A stretch of DNA of 12,561 nt, taken from positions 1 through 12,561 of the forward strand of contig USLO01000035.1 of NCBI GenBank assembly GCA_900555515.1, written 5' to 3'. Both the position numbers and the translations under genes were made by a program. Below are positions 5,458 to 12,561 of the stretch, piece after piece. The DNA comes from an uncultured Collinsella sp. Lineage in GTDB: Bacteria > Actinomycetota > Coriobacteriia > Coriobacteriales > Coriobacteriaceae. Numbering within the stretch: the stretch's first letter is position 1; each line of letters begins with the position of its first letter. The notes beneath the pieces were generated by a model that saw only the letters and a program-made list of their open reading frames with translations, did not search any database and was not told the DNA's origin.

Positions 5458-8400
5458 CTAGCGCTTACGGATACCCCAGACCAGGGCTCCGACGCCGGCC
5501 ATGGCGATGACAAATGTCATAAGCAGAGCGGCGGCCTGCTGGTCACCCGTGGTGGGCAGGAAACCCTTGACCGTCTTGACGATATTCGTCACGGTCTTGG
5601 GCGTGCCGGGATCGGGCGTCGGCACGGGCGTCTCGGGCTTCTTGTACGTGTTGTTGAACACGATACCCTCGACGCTCTTGTCGCCCTTGGCAAAGGCGAC
5701 GCTTGCCTTGAGGCTGCCCTCGCCGTCATCGACCACGTTGACGGTCGCGGTAAAGACGGACTTGTCATAAGTCATACCGGTCTCGTCGTCCTTGACCTCG
5801 CTGATGGTGTAGACGTACGTTCCGGGCTCGTCGTACTCGAACTTGTCGAAGTTGATCTTGCCGTCGGCATCGTTGGTGACGGTGGACTCGATGCCCTCGC
5901 CAACGAACTTAAAGCTGAACTCGTCCTTCTTGAGCTCGCGTCCCTCGAGCACCTTGATGGCGCCGATGGAGACTTGGGTGGGCATGGCGTGATACTTGTT
6001 GGTAAAACCAGCCGACTCGGTGGTTCCCTCGAGCTTGTGCGTCACGGCCAGCGTGCCATCGCCGTTGTCAGAGACGGTGGCCACGACGGTGTAGGTCGTA
6101 CCGTCATAGGTGACGCCCTTGTACAGGCCGAGCGCATTGGGGCAAGCCTCGCGCAGCGTGTACGTGTGCGTGCCGGGCGCCTCGTAGCGGATCGGGCTCA
6201 GTGTCACAGTGCCGTTGGCGTCGTTGGTGCCGCTTGCGACAACCACGTCGTCCTCGAGCAGATCAAACGTGAACTCGCCGACTGCAAGGTCGCGTCCGGT
6301 CAGACGCTTGACCGTCTTGACCTGATCGGTCACCACGGAATCAGTAGGCGTCACGCTGTAGGTGTTGGTGAACGTGAAAGCAGCGCCGCCGTCGCCTTCG
6401 CGCACAACACTCAGGTGCCCGGCGCCGTCGTCAGTCACGGTGTAGGAAACCTTGCGCGTGGCGTTGGCGTCGTTGGTCACGCCAGGGGCGCTGCCGGTCT
6501 CGGTCACCGTATAGGCAAAGGTGTGCGAGCGCGGAGCGGTGGGGGCCGCAGGCTCGGACTCGTCGACATTGGCGTCAGCGGCGGGGTCGGCCTCTTCAGC
6601 CTCTGCCTCGTCGGCCTCGGCCTCGTCAGCTTCGTCCGCCTCGGCCTTATCGGTCGCATCGTCCGCCACGCCCAGGGCGCGGTTGAGGTCCTCGAGCGTA
6701 AAGTGGATCTTGCCAAAGTCCACGTTGCCGGCCGCGTCGTTGGTTGCGGTCGTGCGCTCGGGCATCGGGGCACCAGCCTCGTCGGCGGTCACGGTAAAGG
6801 TGAACTTACCCGTGATGTCGGCCGGGGCCAGGCCCTCGGCAACCTGGAGCTTCTTAGTACCGGTGAGCGAGGCATCGACGGCCTCGGCGCCGTAGACGTT
6901 CTCGAACAAGGGCTCGACGCCGCCGTAGTCGACCGTTGCCGTCAGGGTACCGTCACCGTTGTCGACGACGATAACCTTAAAGCCAAAGCTCCACGTTGTA
7001 GCGGAAACGCCATTTGGCAGCCCGAATAAATCTTCGTAGGCCGTGTAGTTAATGGTCCAGGCAAGCTTGCCGTCCTTATCGGTACGATGGGCAAGCCCAG
7101 CAGACTCAAGATCGGCAAGCATCTTGGTGTCGTAGTGCAGAGCATCAAAGCTCACGTGCCCGCCGATATTGGGCTTGAGATTTTCATAACCCACAAGCTC
7201 ACCCTGATAGGCGATACCGAACCAGAACTCGCCGTCGACCATCGGGCGACCGGTCAGGGTCTTGGCGGCAACGACCTGAGCAGCGGTGCCACCAGGCGTG
7301 TTGGTCGTAGCGCTATAACTGTTGACGAACGGAACCACGGCGCTCTCGACCGCAGCCGCGCCGGTCTTGTACTCGGTCACCAGCGTGCCCTCGGAACCGC
7401 CGGAGACGGTCGTCGTGGCGGTGAGCGTACCGGCGGTGTCGTCGGCGATGGCGATCGTCACGGTGCGGACAGCGTCGTCGTAGGTGTAACCCGGCTGGCC
7501 GTCGTTCTTCTCGGCCACGGTGTACGTAAAGGTCTTGCCGGCATCAGCCTGCGTAAATTTGGCCTCATGGCCCGCCAGGATGTCAATCTGACCGACCGTT
7601 CCCTCTATCGTTGTAGGGGACTCGAAGTTGTTGGCCCCGGGAAGCAGGCCAAGTGCGCGAGCCGAATCATCGTCGGCGGGCGTCACGGTAAAGGTGAACT
7701 GCCCCTCGGTCATGGGACGTCCGTAGAGGGTCTTGCTGAGCTTGAGGCCGCCGGCCGCGGCGTAATCGAGCTCAGTGCGGTACGTGTTGGTAAAGCGTCC
7801 GTTTTCCTTCTTGGTGACGTTTGCGGTCAGGTTGCCATCGCTGTCCTCGGTCACGGTCACTTCGGCGGTTGCGACATGCGCGTCATACGTCATACCGACC
7901 GTGCTGCCCGCGTTCTCGCGAATCTCGTACTTATAGGTTCCGGCGGCAGCGTAGTGAATCTTGCCGAACTTGATGGCGGCGATGCCGTCCTTCGCGTCCT
8001 TCTTGCTCACGGTTACGGTTGCGGGATCGGGCAGCGGGGCGCCTTCGGGGGCGGTGATGGTAAAGCTAAACTCGTCCCCATCCGTCCAGTCGCGGCCGCT
8101 GATGACCTTGCTCAGGTCAAAGTCGAGCTCTGCATCGAGCGGGGTTACGCTGTAGGTGTTCTTGAAGGTCGCAGCCTCGGGGTCCTTCAGGACATGCTCG
8201 GCCTTGAGGGTGCCGTCGCCGTTGTCCGTGATGGTGGTCTCGATGGTGTACTTGGCGTCGCTGTAGGTGACGCCCTTGCTGGTGGTTCCGCCCTTGGCCT
8301 CGCGCAGCGTGTAGGTGTGCTTACCAAGCTTGTCGTAGGCGATCTTGTCCATGGCGATCGTGCCGTCGGCAGCGTTGGTGCCCTTGGCGACAACCTCGTC

Positions 8401-11400
8401 GCCCTCGACCAGCTCAAAAGAGAACTCGCCGGCAGCAAGCTCACGCCCGGTCAGGACCTTGTTCGCGGTGATCTGGTCGGTGACGCTCGTCTCGACAGGC
8501 GTCACGTTATAGGTATTGGTGAACGTAAATGCCACATCGCCGTCCGGCTTGCAGGATACGCTCAGATTGCCCTTGCCGTCATCGGTCACGGTGAAGGAAA
8601 CCTCGCGCGACAGCTTGGCGTCGTTGGTCACGCCAGCGACCTCGCCGGACTCGGTCACGGTATAGGTAAAGGTGTGCTCGCGCTTCTCGGGCTTCTCGCC
8701 CAGAGCCTTGTTAAGGTCGTCGAGCGTAAAGGCAATCTTGCCAAAGTCGACCTTGCCCTTGGCATCATTGGTCACGCTCGCATTCGCGGGCATGGGTGCG
8801 CCCTCTTCACCGGTCACGGTAAAGGTGAACTTGCCGGCAATGTCAGCCGGGGTCAAGCCGTCGGCGACCTGCAGGTTCTTGATGCCCGCAAGCGATGCCT
8901 CGGCAGCATTCGTGGTGTAGGCGTTCTTGAACTCGATGTTCTTGACGTCCTTGGCGCCCCCCAGCTCGTGCGTAGCGACCAGCTGGCCCTTGCCGTTATC
9001 GGCAATGGTCGTCACGACAGTGTAGACCGTATTGTCGTAGGTGATGCCGCCGGCGTCGCCCTTGACCTCGCGCAGCTTATAGGTATGCTGGCCGATCTCG
9101 GTGTACTTGATGGCGCTGAACGTCACCTTGCCGTCGGCGCCGTTTGCAACGGTCTCGACAGGCTTAACTTCCTTGCCCATGACTTCGAGCAGCTCAAAGC
9201 TGAACTCGCCTTCCGCCAAGTCGCGCCCGGTCAGGGACTTGGCCACGGCAATCTGGTCGGTAACGCTGGACTCAACAGGATCCGAAGCGTAGACGTTCTT
9301 GAACTCGGTCTCACCCGAGGTCACCTTCACGTCAGCGCTCAGTTCGCCCTTCTTATTGGGCCTCACCGTCACGGTGATCTCCGCGACGTTACCGCTGTAG
9401 GCGATGCCGTCAATCGTGGTCCCGGCGTGCTTTTCACTGACCTTATAGACGTACGTGCCAGGTTTGGTGTATTCGATCGTACCGAAGTCGATGGCAGCCT
9501 TGCCCCGGGCGTCCAGGTCGGCCTTGCGCACGATCGCAGTCGTAGTCGCAGGCATCGGGGCGCCGTTCTCGGACGTCAGGCCAAACTCAAACGCGTCAGC
9601 ATTCGTCCGGTCGCGACCCTCGAGCACCTTGGTCAGACCAAAGCTGGCCTTGGTGTTCACCATTGCCGGCGTCATGTCATACGCAAAGCTGATCTTACCG
9701 TTGTTGCCCAGGTAGGAATTGACATGCGTCGCGGTCGCCTTGGCGGACACGTTATTCCACTTGGGGTTGAGAACGTCGGTCGCGGTACCAGTGTTGTTGC
9801 CGCCCACGCTCTTCTTGGTGGTGTGGAGCTCATCGATAAAGGCCAGGCGCGCGGTTCCCACGCTAAACGACAGGTTTCCGTCCTTGTCGGCAACTATAGC
9901 GCCGTCAAACTTGGTAGCGTCGCCACCGATGAACTCGATGACGGCGGTGGCGGGCTTGGCCTCGCCGTTCGAGCCCTGCTCCTCAAACTCATCCTTGTAG
10001 TAATAGGTGCCGGTATCTGTCAGCGAATTCTTTGCAGGCTGCGTGCAGCCCTTGTCCGTGTAAATGGGAGTCTGCTTCTGGAAGTAGTAGTAGCGGTTGG
10101 TGTCGGCCGGCTCAAAGGTCGCGACCGTATCACCCAACGCACCACCGCTCCACTTGTTCGCGTAGAAACTCACGGTCTTGGTGCCGTCAACGGCAGTCGT
10201 ATTGTTCTCGATGTAGTCCTTGAGTCCCGCGACCTTCTCAGGCGTAAACAGGTTATCGAGGGCGTCCCTCTTCACGCTCGAGGCATACTTCACCTGAATG
10301 GGCTTAACGCTGTCGACCGAAAGCTTGCCGTCTACGGTCTTAAAGTGACTCAGCGGAATCAACGACGCAGGAATATTGACCGTTACGATATCGCCCTTCT
10401 GGGGATTGTCATCGCCGGCGCGCTGCACGGTAATGAGCAGGTCTTTTGCCTTGCCGGCGAACTCGTAGGTGTCGGTATTGGTCTCTTTGTTGACCGTCTT
10501 GCTCGCCTTGGTAAACGGCGTGCCGTTGATGACGACTTCGGCAAATCCGTCGACCTGCATAAAGTCGCCTAGCTCGTCGGTAAACGTGATGTAGCCGGAC
10601 TTGGTCTCGTCGTAGCCCTTATGGATTTCGGTCGGATAAGGCGGCTCCGATGTGATGGCCTGAGAGATGTCATCGAAGACCTTCTTGAGCTCTTCGGCAT
10701 TGGTCGCCGACTTATAGTAGTCGGAGTTTTCCGCACGCGTGCCGTGAGCGTTCCATGCCGTGGCATTGGGATAGTTGCTCGAAACGGCCTGCATGAACTT
10801 GTTTTCTTGGCTTGTATTCGAATCTTGGATACTGGCGCTGGGGTTCGCACCGTCAAAGATGCCGATGGTATAGACGGCAGCCTTGCTGTCCTTCATATTC
10901 TTGGCAGCCGTCACAGCATCGTTGGCGACGCCAGGGTCAAACTTGTCAACTTTCGTTGGCGTGCCGTCGGTAAAGAACACAACAATCTTCTTGGCGTCCG
11001 CGCGACCAGAAGTGATGCCCTCGGCCAGTTCTAGACCATAGTCGGCACGCGTGGCGCCGGCAGGCTTAATAGCCTTAATTGTTTTCTTAAGATCAGTCAC
11101 GCCGGGGCCGGAGCAATCGGTCAGGCCCGACATCACCTGCGAGTAGTTGTAGGTGTAGCCGTCAGCGCGATAGGTATCATTACCGACCTTTTTGGTCGTA
11201 TCTCCCGAAAACTTAACGATAGCAACCTTATGTTGCCTATCCACGCCCTCGATACCCTCGTTTTGCTTGGCAATAGTATCGATAAAGCTATAGGCAGCGT
11301 TCTTCAGAGCTGTAATGCGCTTAGTGTTGTCGGTATCGCCCATAGCGCGATCCATTGAGCCAGAAGCATCCAGCACCATCACGATGTCGAGCGGCGTGGT

Positions 11401-11730
11401 AACCGTCACGGTTGAATTAGACGTCGAGGACATGGCCGAAAGTGTAGTCAGAAAATCCGACTCTTCGTTTTCCTCGGTTGCCTTGACCGTCTTGTCGGTC
11501 CAGATTCGGCCGACGTTTTGGGTCGTTACCTTATTGCCACCGTGGCCTGCCGCCCAGATTTCCCAGCGACCGCTGGTATCGGGGTCGACAACCTTTCCGG
11601 CCATTGTCGGTCCGTCCATTCCGGTGCTGGACCTGGCGTTGGCCTCGGGCAGCATGGCAAATGCTGCAGCCGGCAACACCAGCACTACGGCCAGTATCAC
11701 CGCCAAGAGACCCCTCGTGTACTTACTCAT
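5458..11730 (-). CDS. giant LPXTG surface adhesin/pilin-like protein: VWA domain plus ten Spy0128-type isopeptide repeats
   Basis: Secreted, sortase-anchored surface protein of 2090 residues, probably an adhesin. Signal peptide at residues 1-25 (positive SKYTRG, hydrophobic core LLAVILAVVLVLPAAAFA; cleavage after A25 or A32). A von Willebrand A domain spans about 113-350 with a full metal site: D121, S123 and S125 in DASGSM, T227 in GATRADYG, D255 in FFTDGTP. A linker/stalk region of unclear fold runs from about 360 to 690. Ten tandem domains of the Spy0128/FctA 'streptococcal pilin isopeptide linkage' type follow, each with Lys in a K-x-L-x-GR-like strand and Asn in a final F-x-N-x-Y: K701-N812, K831-N936, K951-N1072, K1091-N1191, K1208-N1315, K1333-N1470, K1490-N1611, K1626-N1789, K1808-N1911, K1926-N2027. 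A mid-domain (T/Y)-x-(Y/V)-x-(V/L)-x-E supplies the likely catalytic Glu. A proline-rich spacer (KKPETPVPTPDPGTPK) leads to LPTTG (2058-2062), a membrane helix and the tail GIRKR. Start: ATG 11728-11730 with AAGGGAG 6 bases upstream. Monocistronic; no sortase nearby. Confidence 0.93.
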   Translation of the reverse strand: MSKYTRGLLAVILAVVLVLPAAAFAMLPEANARSSTGMDGPTMAGKVVDPDTSGRWEIWAAGHGGNKVTTQNVGRIWTDKTVKATEENEESDFLTTLSAMSSTSNSTVTVTTPLDIVMVLDASGSMDRAMGDTDNTKRITALKNAAYSFIDTIAKQNEGIEGVDRQHKVAIVKFSGDTTKKVGNDTYRADGYTYNYSQVMSGLTDCSGPGVTDLKKTIKAIKPAGATRADYGLELAEGITSGRADAKKIVVFFTDGTPTKVDKFDPGVANDAVTAAKNMKDSKAAVYTIGIFDGANPSASIQDSNTSQENKFMQAVSSNYPNATAWNAHGTRAENSDYYKSATNAEELKKVFDDISQAITSEPPYPTEIHKGYDETKSGYITFTDELGDFMQVDGFAEVVINGTPFTKASKTVNKETNTDTYEFAGKAKDLLITVQRAGDDNPQKGDIVTVNIPASLIPLSHFKTVDGKLSVDSVKPIQVKYASSVKRDALDNLFTPEKVAGLKDYIENNTTAVDGTKTVSFYANKWSGGALGDTVATFEPADTNRYYYFQKQTPIYTDKGCTQPAKNSLTDTGTYYYKDEFEEQGSNGEAKPATAVIEFIGGDATKFDGAIVADKDGNLSFSVGTARLAFIDELHTTKKSVGGNNTGTATDVLNPKWNNVSAKATATHVNSYLGNNGKISFAYDMTPAMVNTKASFGLTKVLEGRDRTNADAFEFGLTSENGAPMPATTTAIVRKADLDARGKAAIDFGTIEYTKPGTYVYKVSEKHAGTTIDGIAYSGNVAEITVTVRPNKKGELSADVKVTSGETEFKNVYASDPVESSVTDQIAVAKSLTGRDLAEGEFSFELLEVMGKEVKPVETVANGADGKVTFSAIKYTEIGQHTYKLREVKGDAGGITYDNTVYTVVTTIADNGKGQLVATHELGGAKDVKNIEFKNAYTTNAAEASLAGIKNLQVADGLTPADIAGKFTFTVTGEEGAPMPANASVTNDAKGKVDFGKIAFTLDDLNKALGEKPEKREHTFTYTVTESGEVAGVTNDAKLSREVSFTVTDDGKGNLSVSCKPDGDVAFTFTNTYNVTPVETSVTDQITANKVLTGRELAAGEFSFELVEGDEVVAKGTNAADGTIAMDKIAYDKLGKHTYTLREAKGGTTSKGVTYSDAKYTIETTITDNGDGTLKAEHVLKDPEAATFKNTYSVTPLDAELDFDLSKVISGRDWTDGDEFSFTITAPEGAPLPDPATVTVSKKDAKDGIAAIKFGKIHYAAAGTYKYEIRENAGSTVGMTYDAHVATAEVTVTEDSDGNLTANVTKKENGRFTNTYRTELDYAAAGGLKLSKTLYGRPMTEGQFTFTVTPADDDSARALGLLPGANNFESPTTIEGTVGQIDILAGHEAKFTQADAGKTFTYTVAEKNDGQPGYTYDDAVRTVTIAIADDTAGTLTATTTVSGGSEGTLVTEYKTGAAAVESAVVPFVNSYSATTNTPGGTAAQVVAAKTLTGRPMVDGEFWFGIAYQGELVGYENLKPNIGGHVSFDALHYDTKMLADLESAGLAHRTDKDGKLAWTINYTAYEDLFGLPNGVSATTWSFGFKVIVVDNGDGTLTATVDYGGVEPLFENVYGAEAVDASLTGTKKLQVAEGLAPADITGKFTFTVTADEAGAPMPERTTATNDAAGNVDFGKIHFTLEDLNRALGVADDATDKAEADEADEAEADEAEAEEADPAADANVDESEPAAPTAPRSHTFAYTVTETGSAPGVTNDANATRKVSYTVTDDGAGHLSVVREGDGGAAFTFTNTYSVTPTDSVVTDQVKTVKRLTGRDLAVGEFTFDLLEDDVVVASGTNDANGTVTLSPIRYEAPGTHTYTLREACPNALGLYKGVTYDGTTYTVVATVSDNGDGTLAVTHKLEGTTESAGFTNKYHAMPTQVSIGAIKVLEGRELKKDEFSFKFVGEGIESTVTNDADGKINFDKFEYDEPGTYVYTISEVKDDETGMTYDKSVFTATVNVVDDGEGSLKASVAFAKGDKSVEGIVFNNTYKKPETPVPTPDPGTPKTVTNIVKTVKGFLPTTGDQQAAALLMTFVIAMAGVGALVWGIRKR
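6532..6669 (-). other. acidic low-complexity insert in isopeptide domain 8 of the adhesin
   Basis: Residues 1688-1733 of the adhesin are almost only Ala, Asp and Glu (for example AEADEADEAEADEAEAEEAD) with a Pro/Ala tail (PAAPTAP). In the sister domain 3 the same place, between 'LNKALG' and 'HTFTYTV', holds only EKPEKRE. The DNA is an imperfect GCC/TCG/TCC-rich repeat read on the plus strand, suggesting growth by slippage, always in whole codons. Confidence 0.75.
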
Positions 11731-11831
11731 CGCGTCTCCCTTCTCGCAGGCTCAGACCTTGCATCAGCCTAAAGTTACGGAATAAGACGCAATTAGGGCA
11801 GGTGACACATGTTCCAGATTCGGTTTTGGGC

Positions 11832-11863
11832 GTGAGACAAATGTCTCACCAAAGTTGAGACAC
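11832..11863. promoter_or_regulatory. palindrome with an extra half-site, candidate operator of the adhesin gene
   Basis: GTGAGACAAATGTCTCAC (11832-11849) has perfect 8-bp arms around AA. A third half-site, TGAGACAC (11856-11863), lies 6 bases further from the adhesin gene, and a looser relative GTGACACATGTTC is nearer (11802-11814). The palindrome is about 102 bases upstream of the adhesin ATG. The size and symmetry fit a dimeric repressor or activator site; the protein is unknown. Confidence 0.45.
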
Positions 11864-11908
11864 GAGCGTTTTCGCAGGAAAACGGGTGCGACTCGGAGCC
11901 ATCAGGCA

Positions 11909-11943
11909 AAAATGATCCGTTTTCCTCCGCCCTTGGGGGATCA
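11909..11943. repeat. short interspersed repeat, copy D2
   Basis: 35-bp relative of D1 at 5113-5147. TGATCC (11913-11918) and GGATCA (11938-11943) form exact inverted ends around GTTTTCCTCCGCCCTTGGGG. An outer AGCCAT/ATGGCT pair (11898-11903 and 11943-11948) suggests a larger stem. It again lies directly beside a 154-bp palindromic element. Confidence 0.6.
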
Positions 11944-11959
11944 ATGGCTGTTACCGATA

Positions 11960-12128
11960 TGATGCCATTTCAAAACTATGCCGGTTTACTACGATAAAAA
12001 GAAGGCGTCCGACCACGCGTGGCTTTTTCGCAAAGCTGCAAGCCGTCTACCTGCGGTTTTGGTTTTACCACATGCGGTGTGGTTAGGAGTAGGCGATTTG
12101 TCGTAGTAAACCGGCATAGTTTTGTTCG
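11960..12128. repeat. palindromic repeat element, copy C (154-bp core plus shared flanks)
   Basis: Core 11971-12124, the same length as copy A. Perfect 24-bp arms at 11971-11994 and 12101-12124 are identical to those of A. The inner pair is TCCGACCAC (12008-12016) against GTGTGGTTAGG, and the middle motif TCTACCTGCGGTTTTG (12049-12064) is the reverse complement of that in A. The middle sequence otherwise differs a good deal from A while the arms do not, so the arms are under stronger constraint or are renewed by recombination. Confidence 0.8.
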
Positions 12129-12156
12129 CGGCGGCTCCACCGCGCGTTTAAGCGCG

Positions 12157-12188
12157 GGGCCGGTGGGGCATTTTTGCCCCACCGGCCC
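12157..12188 (-). terminator. strong hairpin after the 4Fe-4S subunit gene
   Basis: A perfect 14-bp stem, GGGCCGGTGGGGCA / TGCCCCACCGGCCC, with a 4-base loop begins 10 bases after the stop codon. As with the adhesin hairpin, the loop is AAAA in the transcript and no U-tract follows. A smaller inverted repeat (CGCGCGTTTAAGCGCG, about 12140-12155) adjoins it. Confidence 0.65.
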
Positions 12189-12198
12189 TATTCCAGCT

Positions 12199-12540
12199 CT
12201 ATTCCGGCTTGGTTTCTACCGCGGGAGTCTTGTCCGCCGCAACCGAAGTGCGGGCGGTGTCCATGCTCAGGCAGTGTTTAGGACAGCTTTCGATGCACTC
12301 GCCGCACACCACACAGGCATACGGGTCGATCGACCACGTTCCGCCCTTGCGATCGACCGCGAGTGCGCCCGCCGGGCAGCGGCGCGCGCACATGCCACAG
12401 CAGATGCACACGTTCATGTCGTTAACGATATGCCCGCGCAGGCGCTCGGGTGCCGCGAGCTTCTCCTGCGGATAGCACACCGTTACCGGCTGCTTGACCA
12501 TAGAGCCCAAGGCCGTCTTGGCAAATGTCAGTAAACTCAT
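12199..12540 (-). CDS. 4Fe-4S ferredoxin-like subunit of a membrane hydrogenase / complex-I-like enzyme (HycF/EchF/NuoI type)
   Basis: Electron-transfer subunit of 113 residues. It has two 4Fe-4S clusters, C45-x2-C48-x2-C51-x3-C55P and C76-x2-C79-x2-C82-x3-C86P, and the N-terminal segment MSLLTFAKTALGSMVKQPVTVCYP that is typical of NuoI-like subunits of group 4 hydrogenases (formate hydrogenlyase or Ech) and lies on the membrane arm. It also has the RLRGHIVNDMNVCI entry and the TWSIDPYACVVCGECIESCPK second motif usual there. The tail (TARTSVAADKTPAVETKPE) is variable. ATG at 12538-12540, with a GGAAAGG-type ribosome site close to the right edge. Probably the last gene of an operon that continues to the right on the minus strand; which enzyme it serves cannot be told from one subunit. 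A simple bacterial 2x4Fe-4S ferredoxin is less likely because of the conserved N-terminal segment. Confidence 0.8.
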   Translation of the reverse strand: MSLLTFAKTALGSMVKQPVTVCYPQEKLAAPERLRGHIVNDMNVCICCGMCARRCPAGALAVDRKGGTWSIDPYACVVCGECIESCPKHCLSMDTARTSVAADKTPAVETKPE

Positions 12541-12561
12541 GCCGCGCCTACCTTTCCGTGC

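Larger units (their letters stand above)
11731..12198. other. gene-free region upstream of the adhesin
   Basis: This lies between the adhesin start and the stop of the 4Fe-4S subunit gene, both on the minus strand. It holds the adhesin ribosome site (AAGGGAG, 11737-11743), the operator-like palindrome at 11832-11863, repeat D2, element C, and the terminator after the 4Fe-4S gene. I found no convincing -35/-10 pair for the adhesin. No coding ORF is credible here. Confidence 0.7.

Noticed and set aside
5974..7029. 351-codon plus-strand frame opposite the adhesin C-terminal domains
   Set aside because: Antisense shadow: Gly/Val/Arg-rich, no ribosome site, no domain.
7087..10572. 1161-codon open frame on the plus strand, antisense to the adhesin
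   Set aside because: It lies entirely opposite a gene with clear domains and a sorting signal. The translation has no recognisable domain, and a long open antisense frame is expected from GC-rich codon bias and repeated domains.
12019..12534. 171-codon plus-strand frame across element C and the 4Fe-4S gene
   Set aside because: It crosses a palindromic repeat and a terminator hairpin and is antisense to a gene with eight correctly spaced cluster cysteines.

Overview
The window is a mosaic. Bases 1 to about 1386 look like gut sulfate-reducer DNA (Desulfovibrio/Bilophila-like). They hold an AraC/YqhC-type regulator cut by the left edge, then a short ORF that starts as NADP-glutamate dehydrogenase (GdhA) and ends as the C-terminus of a NuoF/HndC-type NADH/NADP-reducing hydrogenase subunit. 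From about 1380 to 12561 the gene content and intergenic repeats look like a GC-rich gut actinobacterium, most likely Collinsella (Coriobacteriia). Organism names are inferred from protein resemblance and memory, not from a search. The two joins, inside 'ILERITE' at 1108-1128 and inside 'VGA' at 1378-1386, each sit in a short stretch that both parents could share, and each cuts a gene in the middle of a domain. This is best read as assembly or amplification chimerism.

Actinobacterial part. On the minus strand there is an ABC exporter pair: an ATPase (1977-2915) and a permease whose C-terminal membrane half is lost at the join. Divergent from it is a two-component system, a NarL/DesK-type histidine kinase (3113-4258) overlapping a LuxR-type response regulator (4255-4884) by 4 bases. 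The kinase appears to be read from a leaderless promoter. The divergent layout suggests that the kinase/regulator pair controls the exporter.

Bases 4885-5457 carry no gene. They are packed with repeats: a 154-bp palindromic element (A), a 35-bp repeat (D1), a related palindromic element (B) with a terminator hairpin at its core, and two hairpins that follow the adhesin gene.

Bases 5458-11730 (minus) encode one 2090-residue wall-anchored surface protein: signal peptide, von Willebrand A domain with a complete MIDAS, ten tandem Spy0128/FctA-type isopeptide domains, and an LPTTG sorting signal. No sortase lies in the window. The upstream region (11731-12198) has a strong 18-bp palindrome that could be an operator, then a second D repeat and a second 154-bp element (C). 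Last, at 12199-12540 (minus), is a two-cluster 4Fe-4S subunit of a membrane hydrogenase or complex-I-like enzyme, probably the end of a longer operon to the right.

The observations most worth following are the repeat family (A, B, C and D), the domain duplication and acidic insert in the giant adhesin, and the palindrome upstream of it.
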